64,000 nt of DNA from CBDDLJ01 sp965230635. GTDB taxonomy: Bacteria; Pseudomonadota; Gammaproteobacteria; UBA1113. The notes below the pieces were generated by a model. That model had not been told where the DNA came from and searched no databases. It saw nothing but the letters and a program-made list of their open reading frames with translations. Below, piece after piece: positions 28,334-37,183 of the stretch. Location: the NCBI GenBank assembly GCA_965230635.1, contig CBDDLJ010000009.1, positions 248,001 to 312,000 on the forward strand. Direction: 5' to 3'. Position numbers and translations under genes: made by a program. Position 1 is the first letter of the stretch; every line of letters begins with the position of its first letter.

Positions 28334-31120
28334 TTATCTCTTTGGTATGACAGTAGCATTATTGACAGAAAAATCTTTTCTAAAATAATAACCAGCGCCA
28401 ATAGCAACTGCTGCTGCACCAAATATGCCAGCTCTTGCTAGTAACTGAGCAGTTGTCAATCTGTTATTCTGTTGTTCCTCTGGGGTAGCTAATAGTGGAG
28501 GGGGCTGATTCTCAATTATTTGACGATGTGCAGGAGGAATAATTGCGATTAACTCTGCTAACAGTGCTTGCCATGTCTGTTGGACTCGCTGGAACCCTTG
28601 CAGTATAGATTCTGCATGGCGGCACAAGTCAAAAAGCTGATCTTGGTTTGTCGCTAGTCCTTGATTATTAGCAAACCTTAAGTTAGCAACGTGAGCAATA
28701 TAGTTGCGTATTTGTTCAATATCTAATAATAATTGCTTCGTGTTACCATGCTGCTTACCATAAGTTTTAAGAAAAATTTGATTTCTAACAAATGAACAAA
28801 CATGCTCATAAAAATGTACAACCTGCCATTCAACAACATTATCACGTATCTGTATGTTTCTCTTATGCTCAATATACAACGTTTTATAATATTCCTTTTC
28901 TTCTTCTGACAAATTTGAGGATCGAAGTGACAACGAAGAAATATTTCTTAATATAATGCTATTCATTTGATTTTTAGTTGTGGTGATATAAATGATTCGC
29001 TGCAATGTCGTCATTGCATAGTGTATATTTGCTGCATGCCTTAAATAGCAATGAATTTTTTTAGAATTATCTAGTAGCTGATTCTCCTCAGTAGGCAAAA
29101 CTCTTCTTACTATAGCACGTGCTTGTTCTCTTTGTGCCTGTGGTAAGTCACGTATATAGCGGCGATTAATCCCTAAAGCTGTTTTAACACGACGATTCCA
29201 TCCTCTTAAACTATTATCATCATAATCGTAATTATTATTAATGATGATAGTTTGCAAGGCTTCTATTTGCGTTGTTGTTCTTAGGTGCCGGTGAACAATG
29301 TCTTCTTCAGGATAGTTATTATCATCATGTTCCTTAAGCAGTGCATGTAGAGACTCACTATTACGGTGATAATTAAAAAAATTATAATAACACCATAAGC
29401 TATTTTTTAGATAATCGATTTGGCTCGTTGATATTCTAAATTTTTGATTCAACATCTCTGGGTTATTTATATCCTTAATAAATTTCGAGTAAGCTTCAAT
29501 TCGAGCTTGAAGCTCTGCAACATCATGTTTCATAAAATGGATTATTGTTGACATCAGCAAAGGATTTTGCCCATTGACTAGCCTCTCATAGCGCCTAGCC
29601 CGACTCATACAATTAAACGCATTATGATTTTCTTGATTTCCGTTAACATGACGCAAATGATTACGAATATTAGACAATGTGCTGTTGGTGCTGTCAAAAT
29701 CAAGATCATGAAAGTAAGCACGTGAAATTTTTGATAAACGTTTCACAATTTCTAAGGTATTTGCAATAACATTCAGCGCTGCCTCAATACGATCAGGATT
29801 GTTTGATCGCAGATCTGCTTCATTAAAACAACAATATGAACTTTGTAATTTAGATAATTGTTCACAATCGTTTATATATGCTGAAAGTTTGTAAAGCAGT
29901 GTTTCTTGATAGGCACGAAGCGTTTCATCATTAGGTTGCTCAATAAAATCACGCACTATCGCTAAATTTTCTAAGATGTCTCTAAAAGCAGTATCAAAAA
30001 CAGCGCCAACGTCTGTCCTAATTAATTCAGTATAATGGAAGTAGCCTTGGTCAGCACGACAATCAATCATTTGGCCTAAATAACCGATAGTTTTTTGTGC
30101 ATGATTAATAGCGGCATCTACATTCCTAGGGTTACAATTATGTGCATAGGTTGCAATACTTGTACAAAACCAACTAAATGCCATTTTTTGCATGGCTATA
30201 GAATGTGAGGTAGGATGTTGTGTGATGTATAATGCTAATAAAGCGCTATCTAAGTATTTATTAACAACGCCTTGTCTTGTGATCTTGGGCACTGCTCGTC
30301 GCAAGGTATAGTACTTAGTTGTGGCTTGTAGTATTAGCAGATCTGCTCTTAAAGCTCGTTTGTCTTTTATTTCAGTTGCGGGTGCTTGTCTAGGATGTGG
30401 AAGTATTGACTCTACCACTTGATCCATATTGGTATAAACATTGTAATCTAAGCGTGTTTCAAACCAGTCAAAACTAAAACCCATATTTAGATCAGCGTAT
30501 TCAGAACGATACTGAGCTAAGGACATCAAATAGTTAACGATATCATTGTGGCCAAACATAGCAGCACATTGTATGGGTGTAAATTTATCTTGAGCTGCTG
30601 CTGCTTTTCCATCCAGAGATTCTTGGTGATCTATAGCTGCACCCGCATTTACTAACACTTGGACTATATTTAAATGCCCTGCAATGGCAGCTACCTTCAA
30701 GGGAGAGTGATGTGGGGGGTAGTTAACAATATTATCGTAATTGTCTAAAATATAGTTAATCATGTTGATGTTATTTTCTTTCGCAAAGTAGTTAAGAGGT
30801 GAGTCAGTTTTATCGTAATCTCTTGGATTTGCTCCAGCACGAATCAATTGTGCAACTACATCCCAACGACCATATTGCATTGGAATATTTATTGCATTGA
30901 CAGGGCCTTGCGGTGAATTATTTATTTGAATGTTAGCATTGACATTTTGTTCTAGCAAATCAAGAGTCAATTCCCATTGATTATTTAAAATTGCGATTGC
31001 AAGTAGAGTATCATTATCATTGTCTGTATCATTTAAGTGATTAGGGTTAATATGGAACCAGTTTCGGATTGCTTGAATATTACCATCCCTGGCATGCTGA
31101 ATGAGCTGTTCCGTTAGCAT
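28334..31120 (-). CDS. Large ankyrin-repeat protein with C-terminal membrane anchor
   Basis: 928 residues. Residues 1-205 contain about five ankyrin repeats; the clearest are SPLKVAAIAGHLNIVQVLVN and TPIQCAAMFGHNDIVNYLMS. Residues 210-880 are a long helical, Asn/His/Arg-rich region with no recognised domain. One hydrophobic segment (about 895-913, ARAGIFGAAAVAIGAGYYF) precedes a short basic tail, like a tail-anchored membrane protein. There is no signal peptide. Ankyrin proteins of this kind are common type IV effectors in Legionellales, so a host-directed role is plausible but inferred. The ATG follows an AGAGG motif by 7 bases. Confidence 0.85.
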   Translation of the reverse strand: MLTEQLIQHARDGNIQAIRNWFHINPNHLNDTDNDNDTLLAIAILNNQWELTLDLLEQNVNANIQINNSPQGPVNAINIPMQYGRWDVVAQLIRAGANPRDYDKTDSPLNYFAKENNINMINYILDNYDNIVNYPPHHSPLKVAAIAGHLNIVQVLVNAGAAIDHQESLDGKAAAAQDKFTPIQCAAMFGHNDIVNYLMSLAQYRSEYADLNMGFSFDWFETRLDYNVYTNMDQVVESILPHPRQAPATEIKDKRALRADLLILQATTKYYTLRRAVPKITRQGVVNKYLDSALLALYITQHPTSHSIAMQKMAFSWFCTSIATYAHNCNPRNVDAAINHAQKTIGYLGQMIDCRADQGYFHYTELIRTDVGAVFDTAFRDILENLAIVRDFIEQPNDETLRAYQETLLYKLSAYINDCEQLSKLQSSYCCFNEADLRSNNPDRIEAALNVIANTLEIVKRLSKISRAYFHDLDFDSTNSTLSNIRNHLRHVNGNQENHNAFNCMSRARRYERLVNGQNPLLMSTIIHFMKHDVAELQARIEAYSKFIKDINNPEMLNQKFRISTSQIDYLKNSLWCYYNFFNYHRNSESLHALLKEHDDNNYPEEDIVHRHLRTTTQIEALQTIIINNNYDYDDNSLRGWNRRVKTALGINRRYIRDLPQAQREQARAIVRRVLPTEENQLLDNSKKIHCYLRHAANIHYAMTTLQRIIYITTTKNQMNSIILRNISSLSLRSSNLSEEEKEYYKTLYIEHKRNIQIRDNVVEWQVVHFYEHVCSFVRNQIFLKTYGKQHGNTKQLLLDIEQIRNYIAHVANLRFANNQGLATNQDQLFDLCRHAESILQGFQRVQQTWQALLAELIAIIPPAHRQIIENQPPPLLATPEEQQNNRLTTAQLLARAGIFGAAAVAIGAGYYFRKDFSVNNATVIPKR

Positions 31121-31626
31121 TGTTAAACCTCTTTGAGCTTAAATATTAGTACAATTTTATGAAAATTATTACATTGTTGTCAAATATGGCGTATTACATA
31201 GTTGGCTAATTTTAGTTTTTTCTTTTTATATTTTTTCTCAATAAATTTTTCAAGTTGCATGATTAGCGCTATCTGTTTTCTTTCATTAAGATATCAAGTG
31301 TTTTTTGGTCCCTATTAGCAATGTACATGCTATATTGGTTATAATTTTCTAACTACAATTGCGCCGCTAAGCGACATGCTGTGAGCTTTATAATAAATTT
31401 ATCGAGCATTATTAATTGATGCGCTAAAAGATGCTTAAGAATGTAAGGCAAATAGATGCCCAGCATTTCACATGCTTTAAAACATGCTGCCTAGTATAAT
31501 CATTTTTATAACAAAATTTATAGTTGCAACATCAGCTGATGCTAGTCTTCAATTCGTACAAAACATCTATATTATAGATCGCATAAAGTTAACTAAAATA
31601 TTTTTTTTTGAATATACCAGCTAGCT
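31121..31626. other. Intergenic stretch, no gene seen
   Basis: Between the start of the ankyrin gene and the 3' end of the hydrolase-propeller gene. AT-rich; I see no convincing ORF, RNA gene or repeat. It must hold the promoter of the ankyrin gene. Confidence 0.6.
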
Positions 31627-33417
31627 CTATGTTCCTCTAAGCATTTTGTGAAATGCGTGATCAGAATATTCATCTATATTGTATTCTTCTATTTGGCTAA
31701 TATATTGATCACTGTGAGAAAAATAATACTCATCACCCCATTTTCTACTGCTACTGGTGTCTTTATGGTATCTGTTGTATATGCTACCATTTTCTTTTAT
31801 ATAAAAGATTTCTAACCGACTATCTTCATTACGAGATACGGCAATATTTGTAACTGAACTGGAACTAAAGGGAGCATTTTCATTACTCCAAGCTTTACTA
31901 CTGTCTTTATGGTATCTATGATAGATTTGTCCATCTTTAACATAGAATACTTCTAATCGACCATCTGCATTATTTGTTGCTGCAACATGAGCGATGTTAC
32001 CACTAACAAATAATTTATCATCACTCCAACCGCCGTTCTTACTTGTTTGATATCGATAGTGTATATTACCATTTTTAATATAGAATACTTCTAATCGACC
32101 ATCTCCATTACGGGTTGCTGCAATATGCGAAACTGTTCCACCAACATCAAAATCATGTTCATCACCCCAACCACTGTTTTTAATTGTTTGAAAACGATGA
32201 TATAGTTTTCCATTTTTTACATAAAAAACTTCTAATCGACCATCTTCATTGCGGGTTGCCGCAATATGCGAGACTGCTCCAATAACGCCAAATTTATGTT
32301 CGTCACTCCAACCATTATTCTTGCTTGTTTGAAAACGGTGGTGTAGTTCACTATTCCTAGTATAAAAAACTTCTAATCGACCATCTTCATTACGTGCTAC
32401 TGCGATGGTGTTACTTTCAGTACCAAAATGAGACTCCTCTGACCAGCCGGCATTTTTCGCAACCTGATATTTTTGGAAAACACGACCATCATCTTTGATA
32501 CTAAAAATCTCTAGGCGTCCATCTTCATTTCTAGCGGCTGCTAATCGAGAGCTATTGTATTGGCTTAGTAATCTATACAAATCTGAAGCTATTTGTTCAT
32601 ATATGTGTCGATATAACCAATGGTTATTGTTATCAATTTCAACATGTGTAGCTAGTAATTTAATATTTCTTCCAAACTCACATTCTTTTCTGTGGTGTGA
32701 ACCATCCCATTTTTTTAAATGCTCCAAATGAATATTGATTGCACCTGGAACCTTACTATAGCCACAGGAGTAACCTGCTTTACTATCGGAACAATATATA
32801 TAATTACCTGGTGTTTCGCCAAAACAATGTTCAAATATTTTAATGGCATTATTTTGATACCAATTTTTAATGACATTTGCTCGTGGTATATCTCCACTAT
32901 CCATTTTATTTGATGCGCCAAAGACAGGGTCAATTAACCCAACAAAATTAGGAGTTCTTGTAGTAACTCTTGATAATTTGCAAGCAGCCCATCCTCCATA
33001 GCTATGTCCAATCAAAGCTAAATAAGTTGGATTTGATGATCGTTTTTCAACTTCTCGCTTTAAGTCACTGATCCAGGGAGCAGAAGTTGGAACATCATCT
33101 TCACCTTTATTCCAGCTTCTGCGAAATATATTGTCACGCGGTACGCCTAGCGGTTCAAATTTCTCTCTCAATTTATCTCTTAATTCAACTATACCTGAAG
33201 GCGGAGAGACTCCGGCTCTACCACTAAAGCAAGCAATAACAACATTATTGAAAAATCCTGATAAGTAATTATCTAATGTTTTTGATTCTGCGCCATTAAA
33301 AAATTCTTTGGAAGCATGATTATGTTTATCTGATGGCAACATGGAGGATAAGTATCGTAAGCTAGTTCTATAATTCTGTTTTGCTAAAAAAATTGAAGAT
33401 GGTCTTGTTGGCCGCAT
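31627..33417 (-). CDS. Alpha/beta-hydrolase fused to a six-repeat beta-propeller lectin-like domain
   Basis: 596 residues. The N-terminal half holds a lipase/esterase-like nucleophile elbow GHSYGG at 137-142 (Ser139). Asp163 (LIDPVF) and His266 (NNNHWLY) could complete the triad. From about residue 291 to 580 there are six tandem repeats of about 46 residues with the pattern N.DGRLEVFY.KNG..YHR.QT....GWSDE. This resembles DUF346/PLL-type propeller repeats found in fucose-binding and other lectins. The ATG at 33417 is chosen because AAGGAG lies 8 bases before it. There is no signal peptide. A secreted lipase targeted by its propeller to glycan or host protein is a reasonable guess, not shown. 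Confidence 0.8.
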   Translation of the reverse strand: MRPTRPSSIFLAKQNYRTSLRYLSSMLPSDKHNHASKEFFNGAESKTLDNYLSGFFNNVVIACFSGRAGVSPPSGIVELRDKLREKFEPLGVPRDNIFRRSWNKGEDDVPTSAPWISDLKREVEKRSSNPTYLALIGHSYGGWAACKLSRVTTRTPNFVGLIDPVFGASNKMDSGDIPRANVIKNWYQNNAIKIFEHCFGETPGNYIYCSDSKAGYSCGYSKVPGAINIHLEHLKKWDGSHHRKECEFGRNIKLLATHVEIDNNNHWLYRHIYEQIASDLYRLLSQYNSSRLAAARNEDGRLEIFSIKDDGRVFQKYQVAKNAGWSEESHFGTESNTIAVARNEDGRLEVFYTRNSELHHRFQTSKNNGWSDEHKFGVIGAVSHIAATRNEDGRLEVFYVKNGKLYHRFQTIKNSGWGDEHDFDVGGTVSHIAATRNGDGRLEVFYIKNGNIHYRYQTSKNGGWSDDKLFVSGNIAHVAATNNADGRLEVFYVKDGQIYHRYHKDSSKAWSNENAPFSSSSVTNIAVSRNEDSRLEIFYIKENGSIYNRYHKDTSSSRKWGDEYYFSHSDQYISQIEEYNIDEYSDHAFHKMLRGT

Positions 33418-33724
33418 AGATATCACTCCTTAAGTTTACATAAGATATAACTAAAAAAGTTAGTTGCTGATAGTCTGTACATAATCAAGCATTTTTTTCT
33501 TACATAAAAACTTCTTCTATTTGCTCGAGAAGTATCTAAATACCTGCAATTTTTACAACGTTGGCAGACTTGCGGAGTAATGTCAAGATCTTTTATCGCT
33601 TCATATAGTGCAAGATCATACCAGTTTGAATAAATAAGGGTTTTTCATTGAAAAAACTTTTTGCTGAATTTAGGTAGAAAATATAGCGGTATCAATTTTA
33701 GAACATTCTAAGGGGGATAGAGAT

Positions 33725-33826
33725 ATTACTTCATAATAAAAACAGTACTAGGAGACCACATAAAAAATCATGCCTGATCATAATATAGCCCTTTGTCAAA
33801 AGGTAAGATGATTTATTATGAAGTAA
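33725..33826. repeat. Short inverted repeat, with a third copy at 34049-34064
   Basis: A 15-16-base sequence, TTTATTATGAAGTAA, occurs inverted at 33725-33740, direct at 33812-33826 and again at 34049-34064. The first two could delimit a 102-base hairpin-forming unit. Otherwise 33418-34134 is AT-rich and holds no recognisable gene. Confidence 0.5.
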
Positions 33827-34134
33827 CGGTATCTAGATTGTATCTTTCTTAGATAAGCATTTACTAATAAAAAGCACACAAATGTATAATAATATAATGT
33901 TTTTTTATCTAAACTAATTTTTTTAAGAATTCAACAGGATATAAGCTTAAAACAATATTCAAAAGAAGAAAAGCGTATTTATTTGCAATTTATCATTACA
34001 GATGTAGACATAGGGATCGCTAAAATGTTACAGATAATCTTGCTTCATTTTATTATGAAGTAATACGACTGGAAAAGTTAATTGTCACTGATAGCCATTT
34101 TATTATATCTCATAACTACCTGAGCCATCATGCT

Positions 34135-34254
34135 CTAAAGCAATACACATCTAGCAGTTTGAGAAAATGATTGGTTTGAGAGTAACGGAGTTAATTCTTC
34201 AGTATCTTCTTCGTCAATTTTAGGTAAATCTCTGACAAAGCTGGTCTCTATATT
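34135..34254 (-). other. In-frame coding-like tail behind the MATE stop codon
   Basis: Directly after the TAA of the upstream MATE gene, the same frame stays open for 39 codons and ends at TAG (34135-34137). The translation is acidic and coding-like (LPKIDEEDTEELTPLL), similar in style to the MATE protein's own hydrophilic tail. This suggests a recent nonsense mutation that shortened the protein, or a leaky stop. Confidence 0.45.
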
Positions 34255-35868
34255 TTACGAATGATCTGACTCGTCATAAATACTAGAAACAGTGTTTTCT
34301 CTAGGTTTTTCTGCATTAAAAAAGCCAAAGCAATTCAAGAGTCGGCTGCAACAACTTTGTGTTTGAGAGTGTTCTTGTAGTTCAATGAATTCTTCAATGT
34401 CAGTTGTTGCATCTTCCAGTTCATTAAATTTTTTATATAAATAAAAGAATACTGTACTAGCATTCAAGGCAAGCCCAATGTTAATCGCCCATGATAATCC
34501 TTCTAACTTTAAATTCAATGGAAAAGTCATTATGCCAGCTAACGATAATCCAACAAGTCCCATACTGAATAAGCGCAGATACATAGGTACTTTTGTCAGG
34601 AGCAGGCCACGTAAAGCACCATTACTCATATTTGCAGATGAATCTAGGATTTCTCCTAAAAAACGGATACAAAAAACAGAGCGAGCTAGCGCAATGGTTT
34701 TCTCATCATTAATATTGAAAAAAGAAATACCAATATCCGGTAACGTAACAGCACCGACAAATGCTAATGTCGATATGCCTATTCCTAAAAGATGCCCAGT
34801 TATTGCGTAACGTTTTATAGAAGTGAAATCATGATGACTAAAAGCTGTCTTTACTAAAAGGCCTAGGGCTTTTGAACCAGATAACACAGGAAAATAAACA
34901 GTCAGTAATAACAGTTGTACAATTGCTTGAACTGTTATGCTATCGTCGCCCAGTCGTCCTGCCATAAACGCCATACCTTGGAAAATAGCTAATTCACTGC
35001 CAGCTTGTATGGCTATTGGCCAACCTAATGAAAAAAGACGATACGCATAATGTGCCTCATCCCATTGAAAATCAAATAATCGATAGGGTTTAAATGTTTT
35101 ATTAAAGTACAAGAAAACATGAGACAATATGGCGGTTATAGCCATTCCTATGGTTGTACCATAACCCAAGCCTTTCATAGGACCTAATGCTGGAAATGGG
35201 CCTTTGCCAAAAATGAGAGCATAACCAAAGCCAGAAGATAACAGCGTGTAACTCGCTGCTGAAGCAATAACTAGCGCTTTTTTACTAATGCCCATAGCAA
35301 GTTGCTGTACGCAGATATTGGTAAAAAGAAAAGGTACGGCAGGCGCCAAGGCTCTAAAATATTCCTGAGTAATGCCTGATAATGTTTCATTTTGTTGAAA
35401 AATTGATGTAAGAATAGGATCGGTAAACGTCATAATAAGCACAACAGGAAAACTAAATCCCAATCCTGCAATAATACTGCGTTGATAAATGATGCCTATG
35501 TCAGATAGGTTGTTTTTGGCAAGAGCATCCGCCATTAAAATGCTTGTTGCGAATAATCCGCCAATGCCGGTTCCAATCAGTAAAGTTTGTGTTGGGTTAA
35601 TTAATCCTAAAGCGGGTAATGTTTTTGTATTATATAAGGCGTCATACTCGGAAAACATTTTTGCATTGGCTAACCGTCCCGCTGTTGAAATAAATCGTGA
35701 AATGGCGTAAGAGCCGCCTAGTGTAATAATTTGCCAGCTTGCTTGAGAATAATCGATAGGAACATGGGTGATTTCTAGTTCTTCTTGCTCCTCAATATCC
35801 TGTTCAGCTATATTAATCAAATTTCTTTCTTCCAGGGCGCGAGATGTTCTATGGTCGGAGCGAAGCAT
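34255..35868 (-). CDS. MATE family efflux transporter (with extended termini)
   Basis: 537-residue multidrug and toxin extrusion-type membrane protein with about twelve hydrophobic segments. Recognisable family stretches are NPTQTLLIGTGIGGLFATSI and LGWPIAIQAGSELAIFQGMA. It has unusual hydrophilic ends. About 45 acidic residues precede the first membrane helix, and about 55 residues follow the last helix, including SCCSRLLNCFGFF. The substrate is unknown. The TAA may be secondary, since a coding-like tail follows in frame. A second, ordinary-length MATE gene lies at 43713-45065. Confidence 0.88.
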   Translation of the reverse strand: MLRSDHRTSRALEERNLINIAEQDIEEQEELEITHVPIDYSQASWQIITLGGSYAISRFISTAGRLANAKMFSEYDALYNTKTLPALGLINPTQTLLIGTGIGGLFATSILMADALAKNNLSDIGIIYQRSIIAGLGFSFPVVLIMTFTDPILTSIFQQNETLSGITQEYFRALAPAVPFLFTNICVQQLAMGISKKALVIASAASYTLLSSGFGYALIFGKGPFPALGPMKGLGYGTTIGMAITAILSHVFLYFNKTFKPYRLFDFQWDEAHYAYRLFSLGWPIAIQAGSELAIFQGMAFMAGRLGDDSITVQAIVQLLLLTVYFPVLSGSKALGLLVKTAFSHHDFTSIKRYAITGHLLGIGISTLAFVGAVTLPDIGISFFNINDEKTIALARSVFCIRFLGEILDSSANMSNGALRGLLLTKVPMYLRLFSMGLVGLSLAGIMTFPLNLKLEGLSWAINIGLALNASTVFFYLYKKFNELEDATTDIEEFIELQEHSQTQSCCSRLLNCFGFFNAEKPRENTVSSIYDESDHS

Positions 35869-36094
35869 ACATTATCCTTTAAAAAAATTGCTGTATTAAA
35901 GCGGTTTAATAGTTTTTACACATTGCATTTTAAGCATCTATTGTATAGTAATTCAATATTCTTCTTCTACCACTAATTCAAAGAAACTATCTTTGCTGGC
36001 GCTGCTGTTTATTTATTTTACATTTTACGCTGTTTTCAATAATCGGTGTCTAACATGACAATAAAAACCGTACAACATCAAGATAATAAGTTAT

Positions 36095-36259
36095 TTATAG
36101 CGGCTCCCTATATTGTTGACTTATTCTAAGCGAGTATAGTGTCTGCTTGCGAGGTTTCAAAAGCGACGTTTACTATTGTAAATAAGGTTTTGAATAACGA
36201 AGTAAGCAGGCTCTAGATGAAGTCTTAGAATAGGTCAACAATATAGGGAACCGCTATAA
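36095..36259. repeat. Foldback (MITE-like) element, copy 2
   Basis: 165 bp and about 93 percent identical to the element at 28011-28176. At one terminal-stem position the copies differ as T-A against G-C, so pairing is kept. An A/G mismatch in copy 1 is a T-A pair here. One new C/A mismatch is present. It lies in the 1.3-kb gap between the MATE gene and the 822-residue gene. Confidence 0.85.
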
Positions 36260-36312
36260 GAGTAAAAAATACCAGTTGTTTATGTAATAGTTATACTAAA
36301 CGATCGACTACG

Positions 36313-36573
36313 ATGCCAGATGACTGGAATGACATAGATACATTTTTATTAAAAGAAACTTTATAAGCAGAAGAAGTAACAGTTGATCAACCTTCTGCTC
36401 AAGATAGATGGCAGTCATGTATTCACTAACTTGCAATAAGAAATTTTGATGAATAATTGAAAGTGGAAGGCAAGAGCAGCATATGCATTATCGAAAAAAT
36501 GTTGTCGGCGGATATTGTTAACAAAGCATCATGCATACAAAACTGGAAAAAGAAGCATGGTGGGTTGTGACAA
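36313..36573 (+). pseudogene. Possible remnant of a small gene
   Basis: Starting at ATG 36313 the frame reads MPDDWNDIDTFLLKETL, then a stop at 36364. It goes on in the same frame with coding-like sequence (AEEVTVDQPSAQDRWQSC), interrupted by stops at 36427 and later. No family is recognised. It may be a decayed ORF next to the foldback element. Bases 35869-36094, upstream of that element, hold nothing recognisable. Confidence 0.25.
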
Positions 36574-36794
36574 TACTGTCTGTGTCACCATCAATAGCAT
36601 GTGTCATTATGATGCATTATTGCAAACAATAATCGCTGGTTAGACAGTTTAAATAATAAATAATTTTTTCAACCAGACTGTCTTAAATTTTTTTATTATC
36701 ATTTTTGTTGTCTTTTAAAAAATATTAATTATGAACAAGATAGTTTTTTTGTTGATATAAAAAAGAATAACCTGTCATGGGGTGCTGTCCTCGC

Positions 36795-36989
36795 TGACAC
36801 GGACAAAATTATTTTTTATAAAAAAATAATTCTTGCAATTTTAAAAAAGTCCTGCTAAAACTTGTTCGTGTCAATTCATTTTGTGTGAAGCAATAGGCAA
36901 AAGACAGAGGTTAAAAAGCATCAACTTTGAATTGCGACGTGTTTGTAAACATTAATCTTGATGACAACAAAGCACGGCCTTTGTTGTCA
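36795..36989. other. Two hairpins upstream of the 822-residue gene
   Basis: Bases 36962-36972 and 36979-36989 form a perfect 11-bp stem (TGACAACAAAG) with a 6-base loop, 195 bases before the ATG at 37184. There is no U-run on either side, so it is not a typical terminator. Further upstream, TGACACG at 36795-36801 pairs with CGTGTCA at 36867-36873 around an AT-rich palindrome. The remainder of 36574-37183 shows nothing else. Confidence 0.45.
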
Positions 36990-37183
36990 GATTAGCAGTT
37001 CAAGAAGTACAGATGTGAAAAAAACTATTTAATAGAATTAAAAAAAAGCCTGTTATCACAGTAGTATTAACAGATCTGTTGGGCCGTTTTTTAGTTAGAG
37101 TCAATCTGTCTGCTATCCTAATGCAATAGTAGCGGAGATGACAAGAGAGACATGTGATTATTTACCATTGAGGAGAGAAATCG

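Noticed and set aside
34049..34064. Third copy of the short repeat as part of the 165-bp foldback family
   Set aside because: It shares no sequence with the foldback element ends.
36313..36366. Short ORF MPDDWNDIDTFLLKETL as a functional peptide
   Set aside because: The same frame continues with coding-like sequence broken by stops, so it looks like a remnant rather than a complete small gene; kept only as a low-confidence pseudogene.
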